A DNA stretch of 64,000 nucleotides from Delphinus delphis (GCF_949987515.2 NC_082689.1:3724001-3788000), one strand, 5' to 3'; counted from the first letter of the stretch, positions 47,475 to 59,973 are shown. Numbers and translations: made by a program. Notes: a model not told the origin generated them from the letters alone.

Positions 47475-47900
47475 GCCCAATGGTCACTCTTCACTTCCTT
47501 GTTGAGCCTGTGCTTTGTGCCAGGCGCTGCGCAAACACAGTGAACGTGTGTCTGTACTCCACGTGTGTAGAGCTTCTCTTCCAGTATGGGGGACAGATAA
47601 GAAACGAGATCGTGACAAACTGTGATCATTGTTAAAAGGAAATTAAAGTGGTGACCCTGTAGAGAAGGGCTGGTTGGTGTGCTCAAGTGCAGCTGCTCTG
47701 AGAGGTGCAGCACGGGCAGGAGACTCTGGGACAGTCCAAACGATACGACTGCTGGGCCTTTGGACCGTGTAGAGTATGGATTTTACTCTTGGTGCAGAAA
47801 AGTGACCCTCTGTTACTCTGTAGATCGAGCTGCTGTGTATTGAGGTGATTGTAGGGCAATGAGCCTTTATCCCTGCCTGCAACAGTACAAGCAACAGGCA
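47475..47900 (-). repeat. L2 fragment
   Basis: TTGTTGAGCCTGTGCTTTGTGCCAGGCGC starts a reversed L2. Further recognisable blocks are GTAGAGCTTCTCTTCCAG and GAGTATGGATTTTACTC. The 189-codon minus-strand frame at 47643-48212 overlaps this repeat and is therefore not a credible gene. Confidence 0.65.
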
Positions 47901-48469
47901 AGAAGAGGCACTTCCCTCACCCACCCAGTTTTCCATTTCCCCAGGGAAAGGCACTGGGCAGGGGTCAGATGGATGTGGAGCTGATGGGAGGAATGTCTCA
48001 CTCAGAGGAGCCTCTGCTTCTTTATGGACCCATAGGCCATGGTAAGAGGGAGAGGAAAGGCCTAGAGTAGGGCAAAGTGCGCAGCCAATGTTCCCAATTA
48101 AGAGGCCTCCAGAGAGAGGTACCTGGGCTGGGGAAGCAGACATGTGCAGAGCACGGCTGCCCTGGCAGCACCTGAGTCCTTGACCGCAGCTTCTTCCAGA
48201 AAATTGCAGCATGCAGACTGTGCCCCAGGTCTGGCGTGAGGGGGGTGCTTTCCCCCACGAGGTCTGCTGGGCAAAGCCTTGTATTTGCTTGTGGTCCAGC
48301 CTGAAAGATCACTCGTGGGGTTTTGGCCTGACCCTGGATTTCAGCCTCCCCAGTGAAGAAGATGGATTTTAGGGGGAGTCACCATACATTCAGGTTTGGG
48401 GCACAGTCCCTACTAGAACCTATTGTTCTGGCATCACTATTACCAGTGCCCCAGTTCATCCAGGGGAGA

Positions 48470-49285
48470 GTTCATCCAGGACCAAACATAGACATAGCAA
48501 CGGAGAGAAGCGAAGAGAGATGAGGTTTCGGAGACCAATCTATAGGGTGTGCTAATGCAGGGGTCCCCAACCCCCAGTACCGGTCCGTGGCCTGTTAGGA
48601 ACCGGGCCGCACAGCAGGAGGTGAGTGGTGGGCAAGCAAGCGAAGCTTCATCTGTATTTACAGCCGCTCCCCATCACTCACGTCACCTCCTGAGCTCCGC
48701 CTCCTGTCGGATCAGTGGCGGCATTAGATTCTCATAGGAGCGCGAACCCTACTGTGAACCGCGCATGCGAGGGATCTAGGCTGAGCGCTCCTTATGAGCA
48801 TCTAATGCCTGATGGTCTGAGGTGGAGCTGAGGTGGTGATGCTAGCGCTGGGGAGCGGCTGCAAATACAGATTTTCATTAGCAGAGAGGTTTGACTGCCC
48901 GGAGACCATAATAAATTAATTACTTGCAGACTCATATCAAAACTCTATCAGTGAGTGGCAAGTGAAAACAAGCTCAGGGCTCCCACTGATTCTGCATTAT
49001 GGTGAGTTGTATAGTTATTTCATTATATGTTACAATGTAATAGGAATCAAAATAAAGTGCACAATAAGTGTAATGCACTTGAATCATCCTGAAATCATCC
49101 CCGTCATCCTGGTCCATGGAAAAATCGTCTTCCACGAAGCTGGTCCCTGGTACAAGAAAGATTGGGGAACACAGTGCTAATGTATTGGATGTCAAGGATG
49201 GAGGAAAAAGAAGAATCAAGAATATATCCCTGGATATTTGGCTTGAGCAATTGTAAATTATCATATATGAATAACAAAAAAGTGG
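48470..49285 (-). repeat. L2 fragment, split by the MER1-type transposon
   Basis: Left of the transposon, AGACATAGCAACGGAGAGAAG is a decayed L2 piece. To its right, TATTGGATGTCAAGGATGG, GAATCAAGAATATATCCCTGG and GGCTTGAGCAATTGTAAATTATC continue the reversed L2 order. Confidence 0.55.
48558..49174. mobile_element. MER1-type non-autonomous hAT-Charlie transposon, near full length
   Basis: The element is bounded by CAGGGGTCCCCAACCCCC at the left and the imperfect inverted end GATTGGGGAACACAG at the right. Perfect 8-bp target duplications TGCTAATG lie at 48550-48557 and 49175-49182, as expected for hAT elements. Blocks such as CCGGTCCGTGGCCTGTTAGGAACCGGG, ATTAGATTCTCATAGGAGCGCGAACC and GTGGGAGCCCTGAGC (reversed) are typical of this family. 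Internal inverted arms CAGCCGCTCCCC (about 48661) and GGGGAGCGGCTG (about 48851) can pair. It has no transposase frame and depended on an autonomous Charlie element. Confidence 0.9.
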
Positions 49286-49884
49286 TGTCAGCAATTGTTA
49301 GAGAAAATGCGAAAATGTCAATGTTCAGTTTTGATCATTAATTTTCACCAAGTCACTGATGATTCAACCTAGCTGCTGTTGACGCTGGCATTCTGTGGGG
49401 AAAAAATACATTATAAGATATCATATTTCCCCTTAAAGTTGAAACAGTCAAGACTAATTTTAAAAACTATGCCTCTATGATAATGTAGCTAATCATGAGT
49501 AATTCTCTCAACAAAAGGCAAGCACAAAGGAAAAACGAAAACCCCCAACCTTCCATGATTGTTGTTTAATTCTTTACCCATAAATTCTCCCTCTCTAAAC
49601 ACAAAGGTTTTAGTTTAATTTCTAAGTAAAAGGAAAATTGACCGAGCCTCACACACATCCCTCCACTAGACAAGCTAGTAAAAGAGTCTCAAATTGAAAA
49701 CAGAAAGAGAGGGGTCAGATGAACAGGGTGAAGTCCAGCATTAGTGACAGAGATGCTCTGAGCTTGAGGTCCTTCCTGCATCAGAAACTGGCCCCAACCC
49801 AGCCCCATGCTCCCTGTCCTTGCTGAAAGGGTCAGCATCACTCCTGCTGACTCCTTGACCCAATGAGGAAGAAATAGCCTGGGA

Positions 49885-50115
49885 GGAGGCATTCTGCAGC
49901 GGTGGAAAATGCATGGAATTCGGAGCCAGACACACCTGGGTTCAGTCCTGATCTCCACCGCCTATTAGTTAAGTCTCTGGGAAAGTAACTTCTCTGAGCC
50001 TGGTCTGCAAAGTGTAGATTCCACGACAGACCACCCAGGCTGTTCTGATGACTCGGAAGTGTGTATATGAAGTGCTGAGCACAGTGCCTGTCGTGTATGG
50101 AAAGCCAATAAAAAT
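49885..50115 (+). repeat. MIR, near full length
   Basis: AATTCGGAGCCAGACACACCTGGGTTCAGTCC carries the tRNA-related B box, followed by TAACTTCTCTGAGCCTGG and AAGTGCTGAGCACAGTGCCTGTCG, then AATAAAAATG. Confidence 0.9.
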
Positions 50116-50904
50116 GCAGATCCCAATTCAGGCTCCTGCAACTTAATGGTAGAAGTCCAGGGATTTTAGAGCACAGGAGTGATTTTTAAATTTCTTTTTT
50201 TTGGATGGAAAACCTCTTTTTTTAAACTCATAGATGCTTAAAAATATTTACGCATAGCATTTCCCAATGGAATTTTTAAAAAGTAAGAAGTAAGGGGCAT
50301 CTGTTTATCTACCATGATTCAAGAGCTTTATGTTAAAAAAAAAAAGATGTTAAAATTTTTGCATGTAATAATAAATTCTTATTCTCGAAGTGAGAATGGA
50401 AATTTGAAACTCCCTCCAAAAAAAAAAAAAAATCCTCCCATGCTAAATTTTAAGACTATCACATAGTTTCTGCTGATTCAGGACCTTATCTACAATGTTG
50501 AAAACAGGTATTTCAGCCAAATTTAAAAACAGGGAGAACTATATATTGAAACATTTTAGGTTCACAGATAAACACATGAATTAGCATGGCTGTAATTTTT
50601 TCAATTGGATGAAAATAACAAATAATTCCTGTAGAAGATCTTCTGGAAACCTAAATCTACAGATACTAGGAATATTTGTCAGTAAATCCTTCTTCTGAAT
50701 AAGCTCCCATGTAATGTTCTTCTTCTGTCTTCTGGAAGCTTCAGTAGCCAGCAGTGGGGACTCTTCCTCAAATTTGTCGTGATTTCCCACCTCCACACTG
50801 TTTGCTGTATGTTGTATAATTACAAGAACACTGGATTTAGAGGTGGGAAAATATGAATGCTTGAAATCAAACTTCTCCCTGACTTTGGTTAATTACATAA
50901 CCTT
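50116..50904. other. Unassigned AT-rich sequence
   Basis: No gene recognised. A runs occur at about 50334-50345 and 50416-50431. A 71-codon minus frame (50581-50796) shows no domain. Confidence 0.4.
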
Positions 50905-51320
50905 TCTGTATCAGCTAGCTATTTCCACAGTAATGCTGCATAACAAACACTCCCAAATGCAATGGCTTTTTGCAAATTTTTACGCGCATGTTCATGGACC
51001 TACATGTTGATGCCACGGAGCTGGTCAGCCCTGGGCTCGGTGGGCAGCTCTGTTTCAGGCTGTGGGTCAGCTGGGCTTGGCTCTGGGCTTTAGGATAAAC
51101 TCAGGTCTGCTGCTAAGTTTAGTTCAGGGGTCAAGGCTAAAGAGGCAGCAGCCACACAAAGGAAGCTCTTTTAATAGCAGACCTCAGTGCATAAGAGAAA
51201 GGCAAACTGCCCAAGCATGTCAAAGGCTTGTGCTCATTCCACATCTGCCTACATTCCATTGGACAGAGCGTGTCCCAATGTGATGAAGCTGCTTGGGAGT
51301 GGTGGTGTGTATTGTGGATA
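50905..51320. repeat. Old interspersed repeat, family unassigned
   Basis: The text GTATCAGCTAGCTATTTCC, TAATGCTGCATAACAAACACTCCC, GGGTCAGCTGGGCTTGGC and CATTCCATTGGACAGAGC follows the order of a repeat common in placental genomes, but I cannot name the family with confidence. Confidence 0.5.
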
Positions 51321-52365
51321 ATCACCCAAACTATCAGACTGCCCAAAGCCATCTGTAAAACTGTAGCGCTTCCCACCTCCCTGGCTGCTGTGTGTGTGTG
51401 TGTTCGACAGACCCAAGTGTCTGTTCCGTGGTGAGATCAGCATTGTCCTGGTCTAGTTGTCCAAACACAGGAATAAGAATCAACTGGACTGACACACAAC
51501 TCTCATCCTGTAACTTCCCGGGGCACTTCAGTGGCATGCAGCCCTGCAGCAGGGTTAAGGGGCGCTCCTCTGGCTGAGCCCCTCTGCCTGGTTCCAGCGA
51601 CCACAGCTTTCCCTACTAGCACACTTGTTCAGTGTCTATCCCCCCACCAGCCTGCCTGACCCTCTGTCGGTGGAGGGGCTTGATAGCTAAAGTGGTTCTT
51701 TTATTTTTCCTTCCTAAGAGCTGTGGAGACCAGGACAGATAACTGCTTCCTTCTCTTTCTTTCTTTCTTCTCCTAAACTCATCCCAAGTACAAATCTTAT
51801 CCAAAACACATCTTTGATAATCTGACATGAGTCTGGCAGCAAAATAAGATTCTTAGAGAATTTATGTCACCATCTTGATAATGGAACGTTCCCCAGTGAT
51901 TCCCTTAGAACATGTCTGTTTAATTCAGGGTGGTTTGGGAATACAGCTGCTTTTGAAATGGACCAGCTCGTGGTCAGCAGCTGTACACAGGAGCTGCTTT
52001 AACCTGGGAACATGTGAACTCTGGTTTGTGGGGATGGTTGTCTTGTTTAAGGGACAACAAACAGTTGTAGAATTGCTGGTGACTCAAGGGTGAAGGGTCT
52101 CTCTGAGAGCTCTGTGGTCCTTGGCAGTTATATGTTCAAAGACAGAGGCTTTGCTTCTGTTGCATCAGAGCCCATAACTTCCAATTCTGACGTGGAGGCA
52201 CTGAAATCTTTCGTTTGAAGCTTTGGTTGAACTACCATTGGGGGAAGTGTAAAATCGGGAAGAGATGCAGTCTGTCGAGTGCACGGTTGCAGCGAAGAGG
52301 CTACTGTACTGGAACACAGAGAGTTGAGCCTACTTGATCCAGATGCCATAGTGTCAAGTGTCACA
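51321..52365. other. Unassigned sequence
   Basis: No gene recognised. It contains a (TG)8 tract near 51388-51403 and a CTTT-rich stretch at about 51752-51770. Confidence 0.4.
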
Positions 52366-52367
52366 AG

Positions 52368-52550
52368 GCCTTTGAGCCTGGAAGACTCAAACCCTGTTTC
52401 TACCAGTTAACACTGTGTGTCTTAGACATGCACTTAATTGCTCTGAACCCCAACTTGCTCATCTCTAATGAATACAATCATACCTCACCCCCACTGGGTG
52501 GTTGTGGGGATTTGAGATCATGTAGCAAAGCAGCCAACACAAGGTGCCGT
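52368..52550 (+). repeat. MIR, first of two in tandem
   Basis: AGACTCAAACCCTGTTTCTACC, then CACTGTGTGTCTTAGACATGC, CTCATCTCTAATGAATACAATC, GGTTGTGGGGATTTGAGATCATG: a near-complete MIR in + orientation. Confidence 0.82.
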
Positions 52551-52599
52551 TGCAAGAGGCTGTAAAGCACAGGTGTTCAAGTTCTGTTTGCTGGTGTCG

Positions 52600-52755
52600 C
52601 CTACCTGGATTGAGTCAGGAATCTGTCTCTTACCAGCTGCGTGTCTTTGGGAATGTTGCTTCACCTGTCTGAGCCTCAGTCTCTGAGTCTGTAGAATGAT
52701 GATGATGGATCACCTGCTTTACAGCTGTTTGTGAAGGTCAGGTGAGGTGATGCGG
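52600..52755 (+). repeat. MIR, second of two in tandem
   Basis: CCTGGATTGAGTCAGGAATC, ACCAGCTGCGTGTCTTTGGG, CTGTCTGAGCCTCAGTCTC follow the MIR order, same strand as the neighbour about 50 bp upstream. Confidence 0.8.
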
Positions 52756-53574
52756 CGTGTCAGTTGTCCTGCACGAAGAGTCATGGCAAATCCCATGAAA
52801 TTGAATGCCACAGGAAGAGGTAGGGCACACGCCGTATGTCAGGGCCAAGGTTGAAGGCAACCTGACTCAGGTGGACACTGGTGCCTCCAGAAAGGCCTCT
52901 CCAGGTTGCATTGGTCAAAGGTAGAATGAGGCCGGTCAGCTCAACTCCTGAGCGGTCTTGACTTAGGCTCAGGGCTGCGTGGCCCGAGAGACCAGCGGAG
53001 TACAGTGTTGTAAGGACATCCGCACAAAGCAGCGCTGATCTCAAAGATGGTCTGGTGGGAGGCTGTCAGAAACTGGGGGAAAGCCTTAGAGATTCTCCAT
53101 GAACTAGGCGAGGCAGAATAACTACTTTTCCATTGAGATAGAGTCTGGCTGCCTCTCACTAAGCCTTGATGTCTTGTTTTCGAAAAGGATTCCAAATCAT
53201 TTGTTTCTCCACTTTCCTTGAAGAAAGATCATTGTCTTTTCCCTCTATTTATTTTTCCCAACATTTATCCTCAGACGAAACACAGCCACACGTCACCCGC
53301 TTTGTCTTCACACTGGAGGTTTTGACTTTGTGTGGGGTGGGGAGTGATGAGACAGGCTGAGAAATGTCAGCCCCCATGGTGGGGGAGGGAGGGCCAGCTG
53401 GGGACCTTAAAAAGCCACAGGCTGGAGCCCGTGAAGCCTACACCAAGGGCTACAGCAGGGACCCATCAGGGGATGGAGGCCAAACCCTGCTGGAGTTTTA
53501 CACTGAGTCCTGACACACTTTCCAAGGGTTATACTCCCAGGGTGAATCCGGATCAGCTATAGCTGGGCTGTAGC
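52756..53574. other. Unassigned sequence
   Basis: No gene recognised. Overlapping 84-87-codon minus frames have no motif. Confidence 0.4.
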
Positions 53575-53825
53575 TGGCAGATTCACTCATTCTATTAATA
53601 TTTTCTAAACATCTACTAGGCATTGGGCAAGACCCCCTAGTCCTTGCCACAAAGGCTCAGGGAGAGGAACATGAACCAAATAATCTGAGAAATAACAAAC
53701 AAGCAGTACCTGGAAGAAAAATACAAAGAACCATGAGTGCCTCTAACAGGGACATGATTTACTCCAAAGAAGCAGAGAAGATTCTCCTGAGACAGTGAAA
53801 TCAGCTGAGCCTTGTACCGATTCTC
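53575..53825 (-). repeat. L2 fragment
   Basis: TTCACTCATTCTATTAATATTTTC, ATCTACTAGGCATTGGGC and GACAGTGAAATCAGCTGAGCC match reversed L2 3' blocks. Confidence 0.6.
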
Positions 53826-54249
53826 TCAGTATACGTGAGATTGGGCTCCCTGGAAACAGACTGGCAGAAAGGTTACCAGGCAGTGTTCCCAGGAGAACTC
53901 CACAGGGACATGGAGGAGACTAGACACGGGGACAGCTGACCTATAACATGGCTGCAGATAAGACCCCCAGGCAACCGGCAGGTAACTCTGCAGATGGGAT
54001 GCTCCTGCAGAGTCGTCCCAACCGACGGGAGAGAGTTGGGTCTCTGTGTCCCCAAGTCAGGTGGTCATTGGCCATGGCACACTTCTGGGACCAGGAGAAC
54101 CCTGAGTCAGGAGTTCCCTGGGGCTGAGGGCAATTCCCAGTAAGGGATGCAGCCATGAGCCATCAGCAGCCCATATTCCCTGCAGCTGGGGAGGGTGCAT
54201 CTGTCTGGAAGAGGGAAGCTGGGTGCAGCATCAGGGAGCCGTCACAGCC
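53826..54249. other. Unassigned sequence
   Basis: No gene or repeat family recognised. Ordinary composition. Confidence 0.35.
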
Positions 54250-54350
54250 AACAAATCCCTGTTGAAAGCCCGCTGGGAATTAGGTCCTCTTCTAAGTGTC
54301 GGGAGTCAGCACGAACAAGAGGCACACTCTCCGCCCTCACACCAAGTGCT
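54250..54350 (-). repeat. L2 3'-end fragment
   Basis: GTCCTCTTCTAAGTGTCGGGAGTCAGCACGAACAAGAGG resembles the reversed L2 terminus. Confidence 0.45.
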
Positions 54351-54440
54351 GATGGTTCTAAAATCTCACCCCATTCCACTCGTCTCCCCTGAGATCTATG
54401 CCTGGATCCCCGACTGCCTACATGCTATGTCCTCTGGGAT

Positions 54441-54443
<3 letters not shown>

Positions 54444-54477
<34 letters not shown>
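54444..54477. repeat. (AC)17 microsatellite
   Basis: Seventeen uninterrupted AC units, followed by GGC. Pure repeats of this length are usually polymorphic. Confidence 0.98.
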
Positions 54478-54479
<2 letters not shown>

Positions 54480-54619
54480 CAAACTTAACGTGCACAAGCC
54501 AGACTCCTTATCTCCCCTCCCCCGACCAAACTCGCTCTTCCCACAGCCTTTCCCAAATCTGCTGGGGGGAAATTCATTCTTCTAGTCCATCAGGCTGGAA
54601 AGCACCCATTTCCCACTGA

Positions 54620-55075
54620 TCAGTTCTACCCACATCTTGAATCCAGAATTTGACCATATCTCCACCTCCATGGCCACCACCTTGACCCAAGCATCCATTA
54701 ACGTTAGCTCTCACCTGGATTATCACAGTAATCTTCTCTCTGGCTTCCCTGTTTCTGCCCTTGCCCCATGAGTCTATCCTCAACCCAGCAAGCGCTGTGA
54801 TCTATTAAATCACGTGTCAGTCGATGCCACTGTGCTGCTCACCGCTCTGCAGACCTGGTCTCATTCAGCACAAAGCCCAAGCCTTACCATGGTCTCTACG
54901 ACCATCCTGTCACCAGCTTCATTTTATTTATTGTCCATCTTTCCAACTGAAATACAAGCTGCATTGAGGGGAGAGTTTTTATTTATTATTAATATTTTTA
55001 TACCTATTCTACTTCCAGTGCCTAGGACATGAGCTAGTACATACTAGGTTATCAATAAATGTTTGGTGCATAAAA
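54620..55075 (+). repeat. L2 3' region
   Basis: GCTCTCACCTGGATTATCACAGTAATC, CCATGGTCTCTACGACCATCCTG, TGAAATACAAGCTGCATTGAGG, CAGTGCCTAGGACATGAGC and TATCAATAAATGTTTGG occur in L2 order in + orientation. Confidence 0.85.
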
Positions 55076-57310
55076 GGAATAACTTGATTGCTTGAATCTC
55101 CTCCCCAAACCTCTCGTTGGAGAACATGAAGCTACTTGAAGTGAAGGTCAATATTTCACATCGGCCAACAGGATGTGCTTTACGTCAGCCCCACCTGAGA
55201 CTGGACCTCACCTGTTTTCAGGGTGCGATCCCCACCAAGGGCTCAGACTCTGTACAAGGCAAGCATGTGCCTGAGTCCTTGCTCGCGGTGATTGACATGG
55301 GAAGGTCTTGATCACTTTGGGATTGTTTCTTTGAATTGACTCCAGGCTGAGTGTGGACCAGGTGGAGCCCAGATTCTGTCTGAGTTAAACCACAAAGAGA
55401 ACTTAAAGATACTTCCTGTATCTTGTTCCCCTTCAGCTGCATAGAAGGAAGAAGATAAAAAAGCGAGGCTTGATGGCCAAGCCTGTATCTGATCACTAGA
55501 GGGTGAAGCCATGGATGGTGGAGTCATGAAAAAGAAGAGATGCATCGCATGGTGAGGATGAGTTTCTCCTTCCCAATTATCCCAGGGGCTGATCTGAATC
55601 ATGGAGAAGGTCAAAGATCCTTGGAAGGAAGAACATGCAGTCCTGTGAGTAGGATGGGACGTCCAGCCTGAGTGGAGATGGAGTCACAGTGAGGATCCAG
55701 CCCATCGGCAACAGGTTGAGACCAAACACTCTGCCTTCCCCCTGACTTTTATACAGTCAGAAAAACAGATTTTGTCTCCAAAAATTCACATCACATGAAT
55801 TTTTAGTCATGAGTGTTCTGCAAAATAGACCATTTCCTCTAGTTAAATAAAGAACTTGTGACCCATGAGCTGAACTTTTCTGAAAACAACTTGATTTGCA
55901 AGCCAAGCTATATGTCTAAGAATGGATGTTAACGAGGTCCAGCCAGCTGGACTTTCCAGGAAATCCTCTGGGCTACATTCACAGAAGCTTCTCCTTCACT
56001 TTCATCAACAATGTAAGTTTGTAACTAGATGGATGTCTTTCCCGAGCTCTAAACTTTTTATTTTCTGCGATTCTGTCATAATTACAAATTTTATTCTCAA
56101 AACACATGAAATTCATTTTTCCAACTTGTCTGAAACCTTGAAAAAACAGAATGAAATTAGATACAGAGGCCAAACCCAAGGCACTCAGAGCTACAGGGAG
56201 CTGCTGTCTTGTCCTTGTAGGAGGGCAGAGAGGGAAGTTGGTTGGAGAAGACGCCTGCACAGTTGGGCCCAAGGACTTGGATCAGAACTTACTGCCAGCG
56301 AGTTGTCTGCATCTCCCACCCATCTTCCAGCCCAGAATATTCGCTTCAGTTCCCAGGAAGCAGTGCTATCATCCTGGATTCCAGAACCAGGGTAGCACCT
56401 GGGCTGACTCACCAGCTGACCCTCCAGTTAAGCGACGAAGACTCCCAGATAGGAAAGTCACGTTTTCCATAGGACCTGCATCCTAGTCATTTCTACAATT
56501 GGGGACCAAGATCTGGGATCTTTCTGTTCTGATCTTGAGAAGAGTAAAACGTGGGATTCTGTGTCTGGAGGAAGAAGGCCCAGGTAAACCCCGAGAAGGC
56601 CCAGGACAGGATGCGGACACAAGTCCTCCAGTATATCCCAGAAAGGTGGCTTCAGACAGACAACTAGTCAGTTCACCCCTCCTACCCCTCCCGCCTCCAG
56701 GGAGAGCTGGAGGAGCTACCCATGGCTTGTCTCCATCACCCTCCCCTTTATCTGTCCATGCCCGTAAATAAGTGAGGATACAACTCAATGTACAACCCAG
56801 AGAGCAATTTTCACGGGGCGCCTGTGGAGAAGCAAAGGGGTCTCCCTTTCCTCAGAAATGACTCTCACCACATTCCTCCCAGAGACACTGTTCATCCACT
56901 GGGCTCCAGTATTCAGCCAACAGGGAGGGAGGAATTCCTACACTATCTCAGCCACCCCGGGAAGTTCCAGTGGACTCTGTGACACAACTCCGGCCCCCTG
57001 GGCATTTAGAATCTAAATTCCCGGGCTGATGAGAAGCTCAGGCCTGATGTTTGTCATCTATAGACAGCAGGCTACACGGCCTTCTGATATTTACACCCTC
57101 TGAGGAGAGATGGTTCTTAAAGGTACCATTTGGCTTCTCTGAAAAGGTGAGATAGTGAAGACCCAGACAGTGCAGCTTGCCTGGAATGAGACAGTGAATC
57201 ACACAGAAAATGAGAAAGAAAACATAATCTCTGGGCTTGCAGCCCATGAGACCATTTTCTTTTTCTTGTTAAAAAAAAGCACAAGTTAAAATGAATCCAT
57301 GTAATACCAT
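55076..57310. other. Unassigned sequence
   Basis: No gene recognised in 2.2 kb. A 157-codon frame (55922-56395, plus) overlaps a 97-codon minus frame and neither has a recognised domain. A GGAGG-rich region lies at 56550-56720. Confidence 0.4.
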
Positions 57311-57314
57311 AAAA

Positions 57315-57716
57315 TCTTACTTCACTGATAAGTCAGACACAGACAAATATCATATGGTATCACTTGTATGTGGCATCTAAACAAAATGATACAAATGAAC
57401 TTACTTATAAAGCAGAAATGGACTCACAGACAGAGAGAACAAACATATGGTTACCAAAAGGGAAAGGTGGGGAGGGATAAATTGGGAATTTGGGATTAAC
57501 AGATACACACTACTATATACAACATAGATAACAAGCAAGGACCTACTGTATAGCACAGGGAAATATATTCAATACCTTGTAATAACCTATAATGGAAAAG
57601 AATCTGAAAAAGAATATATATGTATATATATACATTATATATATATATGAATGACTTTGCTGTACACGTGAAACATTGTAAATCAACTCTACTTCAATTT
57701 TTAAAAAAAGAAAAAC
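57315..57716 (+). mobile_element. Cetartiodactyl-type L1 3' end with poly(A)
   Basis: The 5'-truncated copy starts near CTTCACTGATAAGTCAGACACAG and runs through ATCATATGGTATCACTTGTATGTGGCATCTAAA, CATATGGTTACCAAAAGGG, GATAAATTGGGAATTTGGGATTAAC, and CCTACTGTATAGCACAGGGAAATATATTC. It has a TA-rich microsatellite (57617-57648) and ends at AACTCTACTTCAATTTTTAAAAAAAG. Same family as the reversed copies at 21760 and 40516. Confidence 0.93.
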
Positions 57717-59140
57717 AAACTTAGTTTGCTGAGAATATTGCTCTATTTAAAAGCGTGAAGGGCTGACAGAACTTGCTTATTTAAGTGTATTTTTATAAGT
57801 AAAATTAGACCCATTTTGTAAGTAGAAAAAGATTTTGTGCACTTAAAGACTGATTAATTTTTTAATTTATTCACATAGAAATATTTTCAACTTCCAATTA
57901 TACACAAGACATCATATGCATAAATGAGTATAATTCCTTTCCTTTTAAAATTTACTCAACATACTTAGCACCTTGGCCCCAATATTATTTATAATTGTGT
58001 TTTCAATAAAGAACAATGTATCTTGGGAAAATAGGAAGGTAAGTGTCCTTGTTTAAGCCTCTAATGATGTGCACTGCAGAAGGTGAGGATTAACTGAGAG
58101 AAGCAGCAATGGAAAACTAGGAGAGAGACATGAACTCTCTCACTTTTGTGCTGTTCAGGCATCACAGCATGGGAAACAACAGATAAATATCCTCAGTCCT
58201 CATTTCTTAATAGTCAAAGATGATGCACTAAAAGGCTTTGGGTTTCATCAGCAGTGTGATTTGTAGTTGCATGTCTTGAGTATCAGGTGACATGGGACGC
58301 TGCTACAACATGCTACTTGTTCACTGGCCAGAAACATGTCCAGCCAGGGGACGAGGCAGACCAGAATGCCATGGGATTAACACCCTGAAACAGCCCTAAA
58401 GCAAGGATGGGTGGAAGGTGGTGGTCCAATAGCCAGACCCCTTGCCCTCAAAGGTGAGTTGGGTGCAGTTTCCCAGGGGGACTGAGCCTCCACTGCTCAC
58501 AGTGGAAGCTTTGCTTATTCATGTGCCCTGTGTTTGTTTTCTTCTTTTTCCAATGCTTCAGCACATCATGAGGTCCCCCCAGTTCCAGCCCTTCCTTACC
58601 CTGCTGGACTTTCCTGCTTGGTAGACAGGTTTGAAGGACTTTGCTAAGGCAGACATTCTCATGCAGATCACTCTGAACAGCCAGCCTGCTTGCCCAGCCC
58701 ACCTGTTGCCATGGTTATTGCACAGAGGGGACGTCGTCAAGCAGACTATGGACTCAGAACACGTTCCTTCTGAACCCCAAATCTACCAGTTTGCATCTGC
58801 GTGTTTGTTCCCCAAAGTACTGGTTCCAGATTATTTCCCAGAAACTGGCAAGGAGGCTTTTTAACATCACTCAAACTTTACTTCTACAGTAAACTTATTA
58901 ACTAAATAAATAACACATACCACAGTTCTTCCTGACTCCACCCCCATCTAAGCTAGACCAGTGGCTGGGGTGTGGCGATGTTGTCCCAGGTGGACACGAA
59001 ACGTTTCCTTAACGTCTGCTTCAGGCAAAGTTGGTGCCCAGACCACCACCCTGGACCAGCATCAATGGCTTTCTTGTGTAAGCAGCGCTGAGGTTTGGGC
59101 TTTTTCTCCCATGGGAGAAAGCATAATAAAAATCTATCAA
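57717..59140. other. Unassigned sequence
   Basis: No gene recognised. AT-rich until 58040, then of ordinary composition. Confidence 0.4.
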
Positions 59141-59255
59141 CGATCTATGAACCAGGAGGGGAGCTCTCACCAGATACTAAATCTGCTGCCACCTTGATCT
59201 TGCACATCTCAGCCTTCAGAACTGGGAGAAGTAAATGTTGTTTAAGCCACACAAA
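59141..59255 (+). mobile_element. MaLR LTR 3' fragment
   Basis: GATCTATGAACCAGGAGGGG, TCTCACCAGATACTAAATCTGC, GCCACCTTGATCTTGCAC and TTCAGAACTGGGAGAAGTAAATG match the 3' part of the LTR seen at 41228-41595. It ends soon after GTTTAAGCCAC. Confidence 0.75.
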
Positions 59256-59957
59256 CACACAAAAATATCCATTAACTTCAGAAATGATTGTAGACCTTTT
59301 TTTACTTCTTTGGCCAGAGGAGTGATCCAGTTGTTGCTCTCCTGACCTGCCCTTGAGAAAGATGCAAACCTTCTGTGTGACACAAAAGCCGTAGTTTGCT
59401 CCCAGGACTCACCCACGCCTTCCTTAGAACTGCAAAGTCTCTCCCTTTAATATTATAGATTACTTAGCAGTGAGTCATCGCAATCTGAATTGTCCGATCT
59501 CTTACTATATTTGGGGACCTTCCTCCCCACGTGTCCCTGGAAGATTCCTGGTGACCCTGAACTCAGGCAGGGATGCTTGGACCACTGTAATCTTCCCAGC
59601 TGGATGCTGTCCTGTACTGACACCAAGCATCTAGCAGTGGAGACCAGAACGCGCTGGCAATAGCCAGAAATGAAAGACCTTTTCTCGTGCCTTGTATTTC
59701 CTAATATCACTTGGCAAACAACCACATTGTAACACCTGAGTGTACATACGATTTAATCCTTATTATTTGATTGTAAATCCCAGCATCACAGGAGCATCAG
59801 CAAAATGTGCTTATTCTCTTTCAGCTCAGAAGTTCACCCTCACATGGGCTACTCATTACAAGGGTCCAAGAAAGTGTTTTCAGGGCTCTGTAAATATTCT
59901 AGGAGGTCTTTTTGGAATATTTTGCTTTTACGACCCTAGTTGATTGAAAAAACTATG
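59256..59957. other. Unassigned sequence
   Basis: No gene recognised. This is the 5' flank of the L1. Confidence 0.4.
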
Positions 59958-59973
59958 GCTGAGGAGGTAGGAC

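Noticed and set aside
47643..48212. A 189-codon minus-strand frame, the longest in the window
   Set aside because: Its 3' part runs through an L2 fragment, no domain is recognisable, and no neighbouring signals support a gene.
56151..56486. Three overlapping frames of 73-111 codons
   Set aside because: They coexist in different phases and on both strands, which is typical of GC-rich chance frames, and none has a known domain.
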